This document shows positions 38,472 to 52,085 of a stretch of 64,000 nt of DNA, one piece after another. The translations under genes were made by a program, and so were the position numbers. The stretch is from Margaritifera margaritifera (taxonomy: Eukaryota; Mollusca; Bivalvia; Unionida; Margaritiferidae): positions 1,860,001 through 1,924,000 of the forward strand of contig JAQPZY010001295.1 of assembly GCA_029931535.1 (NCBI GenBank), in the 5' to 3' direction. Below the pieces are notes generated by a model. It did not search any database. It saw nothing but the letters and a program-made list of their open reading frames with translations, and had not been told where the DNA came from. The stretch's first letter is position 1, and the number at the start of each line of letters is the position of its first letter.

Positions 38472-38936
38472 TTAACCACAACTTCCATTATCTCCTCTAG
38501 AGGGTGTACAAGACAATAAACCAGCAGCTGGACTGTCAGGAATTAATGCTCAATGATGATAAACATGTCTGTAATGCCTTCTGTGTCCACATACAGAGTT
38601 CCAGTATAAAACTAGATCGTACAGTAAGCAAGTGCAAGATACGAAGTGTAAATAAAAAATTTCACAAATGAGGAGAAAACTCTAAAACTATTTATCTGAC
38701 AATGGCAAATCTTATATGGAACACCAACTCTTGTCATGATACAAATGCATACCAAGTTTCATGAAGATATCTAAAATGATTCTGGAGATATAAGCCAGAC
38801 AAGAGTGTGACAGACAGACAGATGGACACAATGTGCAATAATAAAAGGGAATTACTATTAAAATGCTCAACATATGTATCCCATTCTTTACAGGACACAA
38901 AGTCCGGTCATTATACAAAAACAAGTTTCATGAAGA

Positions 38937-39693
38937 AATCTCGAAGGGTTCAGGAGATATCAAGTAAACAATAGAAGGGTTCAGGAGATATCAATAAAAC
39001 ACAAGAAGGGTTCAGGAGATATCAAGTAAACACAAGAAGGGTTCAGGAGATATCAAGTAAACACAAGAAGGGTTCAGGAGATATCAAGTAAACACAAGAA
39101 GGGTTCAATTGATATCAGGTAAACACAAGAAGGGTTCAGGAGATATCAAGTAAAAAAAAAGAAGGGTTCAGGAGATATCAAGTAAACACAAGAAGGGTTC
39201 AGGAGATATCAAGTAAACACAAGAAGGGTTCAGGTGATATCAAGTAAACACAAGAAGGGTTCAGGAGATATCAAGTAAACTCAAGAAGGGTTCAGGAGAT
39301 ATCAAGTAAACACAAGAAGAGTTCAGGAGATATCAAGTAAACACAAGAAGGGTTCAATTATATCAAGTAAACACAAGAAGGGTTCAGGAGATATCAAGTA
39401 AAAAAAAAGAAGGGTTCAGGAGATATCAAGTAAACACAAGAAGGGTTCAGGAGATATCAAGTAAACACAAGAAGGGTTCAGGTGATATCAAGTAAACACA
39501 AGAAGGGTTCAGGAGATATCAAGTAAACACAAGAAGGGTTCAGGTGATATCAAGTAAACACAAGAAGGATTCAGGAGATATCAAGTAAACACAAGATGGG
39601 TTCAGGTGATATCAAGTAAACACAAGAAGGGTTTAGGTGATATCAAGTAAACACAAGAAGGGTTCAGGTGATATCAAGTAAACACAAGAAGGC
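38937..39693. repeat. 31-bp minisatellite, ~24 copies
   Basis: The unit is aagaagggttcaggagatat followed by caagtaaacac. A block containing 'caattgatatc' and 'aaaaaaaagaaggg' variants occurs twice (about 39106-39180 and 39350-39420), pointing to duplication of several units at once. Confidence 0.95.
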
Positions 39694-39719
39694 CAGGGCC
39701 TGCATGTTGAACCCCAAAT

Positions 39720-40340
39720 CAAAGCATTGCTGTATAGCATGTGACCTTGACCCCAAAGTCAAAAGGCTGAGTGAGCATGTCACAGAATGTATTATCTCCA
39801 GCTTCAAAATGATTTATCTGGAGTACAAAGAAAATCCATTGCGTGGTTTAGGAAATATAAGCAAATGAACAAACTTCAAACAAAACCTCAATGCAAATTT
39901 TCAATGACTGTGAGCAAGTGAGCATGTCATAAAATGAATTGTCTTAGCTTCAAAATGGTTCATGCCGAGTAAGATGAGAATATATGAAGGAGTTTAGGAA
40001 ATATAAACAAATGATACAAATTAAACCAAAACCTTAATGCAAATTTTCTATGACTGACCATGATCCAAAGTTAAAAGGGGTAAGCAAACAAGATGTGGAA
40101 TAAATTGTCTTAGCTTCATAATGATTCATGCCAAGAATGATGAGATTTTATCAAGGGGTTTAGGAAACAGATGCAAATGAAAAACTTTAAACAAAGCTGT
40201 GCCAGAAAAGCAACAGCTATATATCTTGCTTTCCAATAATGTGGAGTCAACAAAAAGTGTGACAGATGGACAGACAGACAGACAAGCTGACTCTAGCAGA
40301 TCCCCCCCCCTCCCAACTTCGATCATGTTGGGTATAATAA
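39720..40340. repeat. ~145-165-bp diverged tandem repeat with gacagacaga tail
   Basis: agcttcaaaatgatttat, ggtttaggaaatataa and atgcaaattttcaatgactg recur at about 39800, 39949 and 40114. The tail gacagatggacagacagaca, a C-run and gttgggtataat are typical of molluscan dispersed repeats. Confidence 0.75.
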
Positions 40341-41211
40341 AACATGAACAGAAACAGCCATACTCCCAGAACTGAACAAAACAAACCGGCAGGCAGAAGT
40401 TGATAAATATTGTTATTCTTAATAGTTCAGTCAGTACTGGTACTGAGTAGATATGTAATAAAATCCAGATGACAGAAAAACCTTTCATATAACTTTACAT
40501 GGACTTTTGTCCGAGACACATGTACACGGTTTGAGAGCCGTTGGCTTCATTATTGTATTTCTATGAAGTTGATATATGAAGGACAAATTAAGAAAGCAAC
40601 ATGAAGAAAAAAAATGAAGAAAATTCAGGAGGACAGTTACTGGCATAGAGGGACTATATAATAATCACAATGAAGGAGGTGGGGATCTATGGAGAGATAA
40701 AGCAGGTATATATATGGGGACTACAATATACATACATGTATACACTATCTGACTTAATACCAGCACTGTGTGCTAAATAAATTATTTTTAAGGTAAATTT
40801 ATTGAAGTGTATCGCATCATAATAAGTGGAAACAGATTATGATGTCAAACAATGTCACATTCATGTGTATCTACATATTAGAAGAAATTAGCTCCATTTT
40901 ACTAGATTGGGAGCTCTCATCTTTGGATTTACTAACTCTCTATCCCAATATGGTTGCACTGAATAATGCAGGAGTAAGAGCCAGTTTTTGGGCACTGACT
41001 TAACCCACAATGTCAGGTGATAACGAGACACCAGGCAGACGTGATAATAAATTCTGTGAACATTATGATGATTTGCACAGATTTTAGCAGTTGATTCCTG
41101 TTCTTGAGCCATACTGTGATTGAGACGTGTGCTTAAGACAAAAGGCATTTTATGTGAGTTTTGAACCAGAAGAGAGGTGTACACTTATTAATACATGTGC
41201 AAGTATTGTGA
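40341..41211. other. Unique sequence
   Basis: No gene or array is supported. Confidence 0.5.
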
Positions 41212-42615
41212 TAAAAATGTCAAGTGTGATACCAATAGTGATGCTGGAATGATACAGGCCATAGTAAGTATGTTGCAAACAGCGATGTTGGAATGATACA
41301 GGCCACAAACAGCAATGTTGGAATGATACAGGCCATAGTAAGTACGGTACAAATAGTAATGCTGGAATGATACAGGCCATGGTAAGTATGGTACAAATTG
41401 TGATGAGGGAATGATACAGGCCATAGCAAGTATGGTACAAATAGTTATGCTGGAATGATACAGGCCATAGTAACTATGGAACAAATAGCAATGCTGGAAT
41501 GATACAGGCCATGGTAAGTATGGTACAAATTGTGATGAGGGAATGATACAGGCCATAGCAAGTATGGTACAAATAGTAATGCTGGAATGATACAAGCCAT
41601 AGTAAGTATGGTACAAACAGCAATGTTGAAATGATACAGGCCATGGTAAGTATGGTACAAATTGTGATGAGGGAATGATACAGGCCAAGTGCAAGTATGG
41701 TACAAATAGTAATGCTGGAATGATACAGGCCATAGTAAGTATGGTACAAATAGTAATGCTGGAATGATACAGGCCATGGTAAGTATGGTACAAATTGTGA
41801 TGAGGGAATGATACAGGCCATAGCAAGTATGGTACAAATAGTAATGCTGGAATGATACAGGCCATAGTAAGTATGGTACAAAAAGCAATGCTGGAATGAT
41901 ACAGGCCATGGTAAGTATGGTACAAATTGTGATGAGGGAATGATACAGGCTATAGTAAGTATGGTACAAATAGTGATGCTGGAATGATACAAGCCATAGT
42001 AAGTATGGTACAAACAGCAATGTTGAAATGATACAGGCCATAGTAAGTATGGTACAAAGAACAATGTTGTAATGATACAGGCCATGGGAAGTATGGTTCA
42101 AATAGCAATGCTGTAATGATACAAGCCATAGTAAGTATGGTACAAACAGCAATGCTGGAATGATACAAGCCATAGTAAGTATGGTACAAACAGCAATGTT
42201 GGAATGATACAAACCATTTTAAGTATGGTACAAATGGCATAATTAGAATCAATTACAGGCCCTAGTAAGTATGGTACAAATAGCAATGCTGTAATGATAC
42301 AGGCCATGGTAAGTATGGTACAAATAGTAATGCTGGAATGATACAGGCCATAGTAAGTATGGTACAAATAGCAATGCTGGAATGATACAGGCCATGGTAA
42401 GTATGGTACAAATTGTGATGAGGGAATGATACAGGCTATAGTAAGTATGGTACAAATAGTGATGCTGGAATGATACAAGCCATTGTAAGTATGGTACAAA
42501 CAGCAATGTTGGAATGATACAAACCATTTTAAGTATGGTATAAATGGCATAATTGGAATCAATTACAGGCCATAGTAAGTATGGTACAAATATCGATGTT
42601 GGAATGATACAGGCT
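41212..42615. repeat. 44-bp minisatellite, ~32 copies
   Basis: The unit is atggtacaaatagtaatgct, then ggaatgatacaggccatagt and aagt. Because 44 is not a multiple of three and the unit has no stop in any minus-strand frame, three overlapping open frames (CIIPALL-, VSFQHCC- and LYHSSI-like) run through it. They are repeat by-products. A break with tggcataattagaatcaatt occurs twice (42236 and 42545), marking a duplicated block of about 310 bp. Confidence 0.96.
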
Positions 42616-43566
42616 ATTTTATTTTTCCCTACCTATGAATTGCCATACAACAGAATCATCAACCAGTGCATGTCAAGTCTTAGCTGAAAACTAGAAATGT
42701 GTTCATGGAGTGCCTGAAATGCCTGAAACACAAAACTTAACCAATGTGAGACAGATGGAAGGACAGACATACATAGGTAACACTATATATCCCTACCACT
42801 TCAATTTAAGAATTACTGGTACACATCCTGATACAACAAAAACATTAATTTCCCCTGCGGATTCTGACCAACTAATATTATTTACACTTAACCACAGCTG
42901 AATTCTGTTTTTTTTTTAGAGTTCAAAAGCAATAACCTAGCAGATTTCAAGAATATGGTTGATGCTGATAAATATATCTCAAATGGGTTCAGTGTCAATA
43001 TAGAGAACCTGAAGTTTAAGACCGATCAAATTGTGATAGAGAACTATAGACCTATCCAGTGGAGAGTTCTTCCATATTTACCTCCCCTGTCTGCTACATG
43101 TCACTAGAAGTGTCGGCCAATAAGGTACTGATTACGAGTCCTGATTCTACATATGCCTGACATGAGAAAGACTGAATAAAATAGGACATGCCGCAAACAC
43201 TTCCATATTTCTTTATTGCTATCAATCAGCTCTTTAAATGTTTACTCTCAAATACTACAGAAAACAGTTACATCAGAATGTAAGTAAAGGCCAAAAATAC
43301 ACATTAATCAGGAAGAAATCACAAAATTAAGGTCCTTATTTTTGAAAAATTATTACACAAGAAAATTGAGCAATTACTGTCCATTTCATTTAAATGGAGC
43401 AAGAAATTTCATTTTAACTTGCAGAGGAATTCTGAAACTTGACAAATTATCTGTAAAAGAAAAAGAGACCAAAATGCTGAAGTAATTGGAAAATCACCTA
43501 TATGATACATTTGTACATTTAATGGTTTTATTCTTTACCTTTCTGATATGTAATCAGAAAACTAAA

Positions 43567-43630
<64 letters not shown>

Positions 43631-44629
43631 CATTCATGAGCAATATGATTGCTTTTCTCCTTTACTTGAAAATTAAAAAAAGCACTTACTATAATATAAT
43701 ATTTTTGAGAAAAAGAAATATATGAAATGTCAGCTTATTTTTATGATTTTCTAATATAAGTAGTTTGTGGGAAGTAATATTTTTATTTCATACTGTTTTT
43801 GACAAGTAATTAAGTAAAAATTACCTTTATAATTACTTATTCAATATATGAATTTGATTAAAATATGAGAAAAAAGATAGTACATGCATAACCGAAGTCT
43901 TTGATAGGCAAATTTTCATTTATAGTTTTCAAGTCTTCAGGACATTTGCAAATTGAGATTCATCGACATAATGAATAGAATTGAATTTATTGATCAATAA
44001 ATGAATTTAATTTAGTTTGAAATCAATAATTCTTTAATTCATTCATCTATGTGTTTATTTATCCGTATATAATTCAATTATGTACCTATATATGTCATAT
44101 TCTCACAAAAACCTATGAGAATAAGTGAACGAAAACATATATGAGTGAAAGTGAAGGTACTAAAAAAAGTACCTATTTTAGTTGGCTTGATTGATAAGGA
44201 CCAAACAATTAGATAAAAAATTTCTTTTGAAGACAATTTAATAAAATAATTCAAACTTTAGAACAATGAAATAAATAACTGAGGAAAATAATAATTATAC
44301 TATGAATTACAACCTTGGGATAAAAACGAACCAATTGTACAAAATTACACAGGAAAAGTTCAAAAGTATAAAAATAATGAAACGTTAGGTAATCAAATCG
44401 CTAAATATTGTTTTCACAGCAATGCACTGTTGACCTACATGTGTAAATGCTTGTGCAAATAAATGATATTTAAAGCAAATGTGTATGAATATAGTTTCCA
44501 TAGTACAGAGCACTGGGCGATATCAGTACCATAATTGCGGAATGTCACTTGATACACATATGGCTGCACCCATCAAAACCATAAATGAAAGGTCTATAGC
44601 AGCCATGTGATTTATCAATCAGACGAGCA
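42616..44629. other. AT-rich sequence with a (TA)n tract
   Basis: No gene is supported. 42840-42900 resembles 38440-38490 (attccccaaggattctg, aaccacaac), a small dispersed repeat. Confidence 0.5.
43571..43626. repeat. (TA)n microsatellite
   Basis: About 28 TA units, slightly imperfect at the right end. Confidence 0.95.
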
Positions 44630-47222
44630 AAGCATGGAAATTACTTCCACTGGGTAAATATTCAAGCATGGCATTGAAATTACTTTCTTTGACTCTAAAT
44701 AGACAAGCATGGTGTTGAAATTACTTTCATTGACTAAATAGACAAGCATGGTGTTGAAATTACTTCCACTGACTAAATAGACAAGCATGGTGTTGAAATT
44801 ACTTTCATTGGGTACATAGAAAAGCATGGTGTTGAAATTACTTTCATTGACTAAATAGACAAGCATGGTGCTGAAATTACTTCCACTGGGTAAATATTCA
44901 AGCATGGCATTGAAATAATTACTTTCTTTGACTCTAAATAGACAAGCATGGTGCTGAAATTACTTCCACTGACTAAATAGACAAGTATGGTGTTGAAATT
45001 ACTTCCACTGACTAAATAGACAAGCATGGTGCTGAAATTACTTCCACTGGGTAAATATTCAAGCATGGCATTGAAATTACTTTCTTTGACTCTAAATAGA
45101 CAAGCATGGTGCTGAAATTACTTCCATTGACTAAATAGACAAGCATGGTGTTGAAATTACTTTCATTGACTAAATAGACAAGCATGGTGCTGAAATTACT
45201 TCCATTGACTAAATAGACAAACATGGTGTTGAAATTACTTCCATTGACTAAATAGACAAGCATGGTGCTGAAATTACTTCCACTGACTAAATAGACAAGC
45301 ATGGTGTTGAAATTACTTTCCTTGACTAAATAGACAAGCATGGTGTTGAAATTACTTCCATTGACTAAATAGACAAGCATGGTGTTGAAATTACTTCCAT
45401 TGACTAAATAGACAAGCATGGTGCTGAAATTACTTCCACTGACTAAATAGACAAGAATGGTGTTGAAATTACTTTCCTTGACTAAATAGACAAGCATGGT
45501 GTTGAAATTACTTCCATTGACTAAATAGACAAGCATGATGTTTAAATTACTTTCCTTGACTAAATAGACAAGCATGGTGTTGAAATTACTTCCATTGACT
45601 AAATAGACAAGCATGGTGTTGAAATTACTTCCATTGACTAAACAGACAAGTATGGTGTTGAAATTAATTCCATTGGGTAAAAAGAAAAGCATGGTGTTGA
45701 AATTACTTCCATTGACTAAATAGACAAGCTTGGCATTGAAATTACTTCCATTGGTTAAACAGACAAGCATGGCGTTGATATTACTTCCAGTGGCTAAATA
45801 GACAAGCATGACGTTTAAATTACTTATATTGACTAAATAGACAAGCATGGTGTTGAAATTACTTCCATTGACTAAACAGACAAGCATGTTGTTGAAATTA
45901 CTTCCATTGGGTAAATAGAAAAGCATGGTGTTGAAATTACTTCCAGTGACTAAATAGACAAACTTGGCATTGAAATTACTTCCACTGGGTAAATGGACAA
46001 GCATGGTATTGAAATTATTGCCACTGGGTATACAGACAAGCACGGCATTGAAATTACTTCCATTGGGTAAATAGACAAGCATGTCATTGAAATTACTTCC
46101 GTTGCCTAAATAGATAAGCATGCCATTAAAATTACTTCCATTGGGTAAATAGGCAAACATGCCATTGAAATTACTTCCATTGGGTAAAAAGACAAGCATG
46201 GCATGGAAATTACTTATTTTCAGTAAATAGGCAAGCATGGCATGGAAATTACTTCCATTGGGTAAATAGGCAAGCATGGCATGGAAATTACTTCCATTGG
46301 GTAAATAGGCAAGCATGGCATGGACATTACTTCCATTGGGTAAATAGGCAAGCATGGCATGGAAATTACTTCCATTGGGTAAATAGGCAAGCATGGCATG
46401 GACATTACTTCCATTGGCTAAACAGACAAGCATGGCATTGAAATTACTTCCATTGGCTAAATAGATACGCATGGCATTAAAATTTCTTCCATTGGCTAAA
46501 TAGACACACAGGGCATTGAAATTACTTCTAATGGGTAAATAGACAAGCATGGTCTTGATATTACTTCCATTGGGTAAATAGACAAGCATATTGATATTAC
46601 TTTCATTGGGTAAATATACAAGCATAGTGTTGAAATTACTTCCATTACCTAATAGACAAGCATGGCATGGAAAATTACTTCCAATGCCTAATAGACAAGC
46701 ATGGCATGGAAATTACTTCCATTGCCAAATAGACAAGCATGGTATGGAAATTACTTCCATTGCCTAATAGACAAGAATTGTGTTGAGATTACTTCCATTG
46801 GGTAAATATACAAGCATAGTGTTGAAATTACTTCCATTGCCTAATAGACAAGCATGGTATGGAAATTACTTCCAATGCCTAATAGACAAGCATGGCATGG
46901 AAATTACTTCCATTGCCTAATAGACAAGCATGGTGTTTAAATTACTTCCATTCGGTAAATAGACAAGCATGGTGTTTAAATTACTTCCAATGCCTAATAG
47001 ACAAGCATGGTGTTGAAATTACTTCCAATGGCTAATAGACAAGCATGGTGTTGAAATTACTTCCAATGGCTAATAGACAAGCATGGCATGGAAATTACTT
47101 CCAATGCCTAATAGACAAGCATGGCATTAAAATTACTTCCAATGCCAAATAGACAAGCATGGCATGGAAATTACTTCCAATGCCTAATAGACAAGCATGG
47201 CGTTGAAATTACTTCCATTGAC
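44630..47222. repeat. 39/38-bp minisatellite, ~66 copies, the largest array of the window
   Basis: The unit is gacaagcatggtgttgaaat followed by tacttccattgactaaata (39 bp). Left of about 46630 the 39-bp form dominates, so the minus strand stays open for 537 codons as (MLVYLVNGSNFNT)n. Right of it, 38-bp units with cctaatag shift the frame every copy. Sub-blocks differ (ggtaaataggcaagcatggc at 46220-46420). The open frame follows from unit length, not from coding function. Confidence 0.96.
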
Positions 47223-47599
47223 TATAGCTGCTATATAGATATAACTACTGCATCAATTTCACTGTTTACATTTTAACACTTTAGAAAACAGTTCAAACTC
47301 ACACCGCATGTACCATGAAATGAAAGGCTAGGATTATCGGTTTGATTTTCTTTCCTAAACTGAATGTATCATAGATTTATTTCTTATTGAGAAACTGGCC
47401 ATATAATGCAATTCTCTTCTTACCTGCAGTGCTGTTGCTGCTACTACGACTGTTACAGAATTATGTATTATTTCGCTTTTAAATAGTGGTATAGGATTAT
47501 GATCCCTGCATAATAGTCTAATAGCTGTCGTCTTGCAGAAAGTACATATACGGCATTTCAATGTGACTGAGTACATTGGACTTGGGAAATATTGTCGCT

Positions 47600-48373
47600 T
47601 GTAACATTAGTATAGCACATGATGTAGTGTGTAAGGATTGAACTTCTGAGCTAGATTCTATGATTCCATTGAAAGTCAATACTTTATTGACTGGTAAAAA
47701 CATCAGTGCACAAGTAATTTAGCGGTCTCACGCATAACCTAATTTCTGATTGGTTCGGAGAAGGTTGTTTACTAGAAGGATTAAATGGTTTTTAAGTCGT
47801 AATACAGTTTAAATTGGTTTTTCTTATTCTGTTCTGCGCATTCAGAAGCTATATAATAGGATTTATTGCTGTGTTTAGGCATTCGTTCATAGTTCGTTCA
47901 GCCTGAGAGGTCATAAACCAGATTGGTTTATTTTGTGTGTGGATATTCACCTTCAGTGATATATATTATAATACAGTGCATTTAGGATTCAGTACTGTGT
48001 CTTAAACTTTAATAATTATACAGCTCCGTGGAATTATCGGAAACATTTCTAGAACTTGTGATATTCCATATTCACAAGGACTATTTGGAATTTATAACAC
48101 TCGGATATAACTGATTCTTATTAGTACATCAGTACAGTGAAGGTTTCATTCGGAACTTACTTCATTTGAAACATTTGGATTAACTTCCGGATCAGTGAAC
48201 TTTAGAACAATTTAGGACTTTTAAGGAGATTCTATACTGTAAGTTATTTTTAATTCTTTCACTTTGATTGTTTGTTGAAATATTTTAATATTTTAGGAAA
48301 TTAAATATTTGTATTTAAATCTTGAAAGCTTGTTTGAGTCTTTTCTTTTGTTATATTACCCCTAGTCGTAACA
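47600..48373 (+). mobile_element. Possible solo LTR of a Gypsy-like retrotransposon
   Basis: The segment starts tgtaac and ends cccctagtcgtaaca, a TG...CA layout. It contains a TATA-like ctatataatagg at about 47848, followed after about 25-30 bp by cattcgttcatagttcgttc, a plausible transcript start. A splice-donor-like ctgtaagt follows at 48237. No matching 5-bp target duplication or primer-binding site is visible, and the left border is uncertain. A cellular promoter and 5' untranslated region is the alternative. Confidence 0.35.
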
Positions 48374-48411
48374 CGACAAGTATGGCCATGGTTGTGCCAC
48401 TTTTTTAGCAA

Positions 48412-48416
<5 letters not shown>

Positions 48417-48445
<29 letters not shown>

Positions 48446-48456
48446 TAATAATAAAA
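48417..48456. repeat. (AAT)n microsatellite
   Basis: About 13 aat units with slight interruption. Confidence 0.93.
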
Positions 48457-48629
48457 AGGATGTACCACTATTCTAGGCTAAAAAAAAACAACCTGTTATG
48501 GATGTTGTTTATAAATCTTAAATTCTTCCACATGTCCACACAATAATCATCTACTTATGTTTATCATATATTAACACATGTAAGCCTTAAACATGTGCAT
48601 CTGAAGTAGTGATCTTATCACTATAGCCA

Positions 48630-49200
48630 CCAAATTGCCCAAAATTATCAATGGTTGACAGCAAACAATATTACAAATGAAATTGCCCAAAATTATCAAT
48701 GGTTGACCACAAACAATATTACAAACCAAATTGCCCAAAATTATCAATGGTTGACCACAGACAATATTACAAACCAAATTGCCCAAAATTATCAATGGTT
48801 GACCACAGACAATATTACAAACCAAATTGCCCAAAATTTAAATGGTTGACCACAGAAAGTATTACAAACCAAATTGCCCAAAATTATCAATGGTTGACCA
48901 CATAAAGTATTACAAACCAAAGTGCCCAAAATTTAAATGGTTGACCACAGACAATATTGCAAACCAAATTGCCCAAGATTATCAATGGTTGACCACAGAC
49001 AATATTACAAACCAAATTGCCCAAAATTTAAATGGTTGACCACAGAAAGTATTACAAACCAAACTGCCCAAAATTTAAATCGTTGACCACAGAAAGTATT
49101 ACAAAGCAAATTGCCCAAAATTATCAATGGTTGACTACAGACAATATTACAAGCCAAATTGCCCAAAATATAAATGGCTGACCACAGACAATATTATAAA
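48630..49200. repeat. 48/46-bp minisatellite, ~12 copies
   Basis: The unit is caaattgcccaaaattatca, then atggttgaccacagacaata and ttacaaac. Shorter units carry atttaaatgg in place of attatcaatgg. Open frames on both strands are by-products. Confidence 0.95.
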
Positions 49201-50830
49201 CAAAAGACAATTAAGTCAACATGGTGGCATTATATATTAATCCCTGTGCTTACTTAGATATATGTTTGCAGAGTAAAACCTTATGTTGGTTTCCTAAATG
49301 TTAATGGCTGATTGACAAATTTCTTGGATACTTCACTGAAGATATAGTTAAAGCAATCAATTGAATACTGTCAGAGATGTCTTTATTTGATGTTTAATAA
49401 TTTCATTTGATAATTATTTGGTTTAGAACAACCAGTATACATTTCCTACCATATATTATGATAATGATCATTACATGTCATATCCTACCCTCATTGTGTT
49501 ACATATTCACTATGCATGTTAATGAAAACATACCATCTGTTTCAAAACCAAATCAGCCCCCCCTCAGTTTTAATTATCCCAAACATTTTGCGGGAAAGAA
49601 AAATCCTGACCAAGATCATTCCAACATCAGCAAAATAAAGAATCGACCTGGGCTGCATTTTTTGTGACTTAGCATTGTAAAATATGTATTACTCTCTCTA
49701 AAGAAGGTAAGTTTTCCATTTTGAATATTGATAAATAATTTATAAGTAGGGATACAACAACTGTCAACATGAAGCCATGAACATGAAAAATCATGATCTT
49801 TCCAACTTTCACACAGTAGGTGAGCAAAGGATGGCTATACTGCTGAAAGTGACAAACAAGATAGGGGAAACTCTGTTGCAGGCACATTCTGAGGAGCAAA
49901 ACATGAATCACAAGTGCCTGCCAAAGATCATCTCCAATGTGCACCTCCTGGCAAGACACAGATTAGCAATTTGAGATGTTGATGAGACAGATAGCAACTT
50001 CAATCAGTTTCTGAAACTTTGTGGTTAAGAGTCAACAAACACGTTAGTAAATGGATGAAAAGAAATCATGAGAAATATACTTGTGCTGATGTTCAGAATG
50101 AGTAATTACAAAATCTAATTCTCTCCGTGTTATGAGATATTGCACATGATCTTAGAGATTCCAAGTTCTTTTCAGTTATGGCAGACAAGACCGCTGATAT
50201 TTCTAACAGAGAACAACTTGGAGCACACTATGCCCACCACCATCACTTCACTAGTTCACTATATCACCTCAAAAATGTGCGTGACAATCATGCTTTCAGG
50301 GCTACATCTAAAAAAAACAGCTTCATGTACTAACAGTTACATCTCAGCCTCATAGCCTGAAAACATATTCATGACAATTATTCTCATTTAAAAATTAAAG
50401 GTGAACTTCACCTTTTTATCAAGACATATGTTCTTAAATAAAAAAACATAAAATATTTACAGACTGCAAATGTTAACATCTAGGTACAAAATGATATCAT
50501 TTATATGTACAGTATGTTGATTTGGGTATCTATTAAACACCAGAGGAGTTTACCATAGGAACTGCTCAGAAAGTGAACCATTCTGAACTCCAGAATGTGT
50601 AACAAATGTGTTTTTAATCGAGTAGTAAGTCTAGTCAGTAGATTATTGCTGTTGTATTTCTTGTTTCATTACTCAGTGTTGTCACCTTGCTTATAATTCA
50701 GTAGACAAAGAGAAACAGGTAAGAAGTTGCTGCTGGTAAGCCGCAAAGAAACAAGCACTGTGCTAAATAATGACAGAGAGAAAGGTAATTTCTGTTATGG
50801 TATTGTCTATTTAATTATTGGAGTTACCAG
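49201..50830. other. Unique sequence
   Basis: No exon is supported. Short open frames at 49407, 49777 and 50140 (plus) lack splice context and family resemblance. Confidence 0.5.
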
Positions 50831-50872
50831 TGTGTGTGTGTGTGTGTGTGTGTATACATGTGTGTGTATATA

Positions 50873-50924
<52 letters not shown>
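50831..50924. repeat. Compound (TG)n-(TA)n microsatellite
   Basis: tgtgtgtgtg (about 50831-50852), a short bridge, then about 24 TA units to 50924. Confidence 0.95.
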
Positions 50925-50929
<5 letters not shown>

Positions 50930-51239
50930 ATATTTACATAGAAACAAACATACTAAATAATTTTCTAAATCCGATATGCTTTAATAATAATATAAATAAA
51001 TAAAAAATAAAATAAATAAATAAATACAAAACATTTGCATTAGGATAAATAAAGACCATTTTTACCAAAAACATTTAGCAAATTTTCACTGAGGTGCATT
51101 ACTTCCGTCATTATTTTCAAGTTTAAATTACATAATATACAATAATTTTTTTTTACATCTTTGCAAGTTTCTTTCAACATCTTTGCTACAATTTATGCCT
51201 ATTAATGTAATGGTAGTTAAAAAAAAAAAAATTTGTGCT

Positions 51240-51560
51240 GAGGATAATTCTGACTAAGATACCATAAGAAGTCTTCTGGTGTAACCCCATGTCGATATGA
51301 CTTTCTGTTTAGGACGTGTAGCAAAAATAAGATTTTCAAGATGGTTGCCATGGCAGCCATATTGGATGTCAGATCTGCACCATTTTTATTCAGAACCAAC
51401 CAGATATCATGGAAAGTCTATTGGTAAAAAAAACCATGCTGACATGTGCATCCATCCAAGAGAAGTAGTGTTAACAAGTCAGATCGGCACCAGTTTCACT
51501 TAGGACCAACTAGTCATCATATTAATCTTCTGGTGAAAACCCCATATCAATATGACTTTC
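51240..51560. repeat. Pearl-like repeat units (second locus)
   Basis: Two to three units with ataagaagtcttctggtg, ccccatgtcgatatgact, aagatggttgccatggcagc and ttaggaccaactag, as at 10683-11902, without the hairpin tail. Confidence 0.75.
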
Positions 51561-51881
51561 AATGTAGTTTGCAGTCAATTTACATTACACACATGTGAAT
51601 AATTGTTGACTTTGATACAAAAATGTTTCCAGACTCCTGAGGGAACTATAAATGGGATGAAGGTCATACGAGAAATAAGAAACCAATCATTTTACTTTCT
51701 GCATACCTAACTTGATTCTAATCATCCTATATACTGTGTCACATTTCCATTACAACAACTCTGCAGAATTAATCATGTGGAAGATTTTTCTGATAGACTT
51801 ACAATAAAGGAACTAAAACCAACATATCTACAGAACAAACAATTTCTTCCAGTCTCTCCCTACTTCGAATTTGATTACTTT
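51561..51881. other. Unique sequence
   Basis: Nothing supported. Confidence 0.5.
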
Positions 51882-52085
51882 TGGGGCCAGACCACTTGAT
51901 ACAGAAAACACTGAGGCCAGATCACTGGGAACAGTTTCACTGTGTACAGAATACATTGGGGCCAGATCACTGGTTACAGAAACATTGGGGACAGATCACT
52001 GGGTACAGAATTACTGGGCACAGAATCACTGGAGCCAGATCACTGGTTACAAATCAGTGGGGCCAAATGACTGGGTACAGATTAC
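51882..52085. repeat. Degenerate ~20-bp repeat (ggccagatcactggttacag)
   Basis: About ten variants of gatcactgg/gggtacaga, with lengths from 17 to 30 bp, so the register drifts. Confidence 0.8.

Noticed and set aside
41188..42562. Several 150-255-codon minus-strand frames (CIIPALLFVPYLLW-like)
   Set aside because: They are three registers of the same 44-bp minisatellite unit, not independent proteins.
45012..46625. A 537-codon minus-strand open frame of 13-residue repeats
   Set aside because: It follows from a stop-free 39-bp unit. The same repeat family continues in 38-bp units that destroy the frame.
47424..47576. Possible minus-strand exon ending ATALQ before a GTAAGA donor
   Set aside because: The donor is good, but the upstream frame has no acceptor, no family resemblance and no partner exon.
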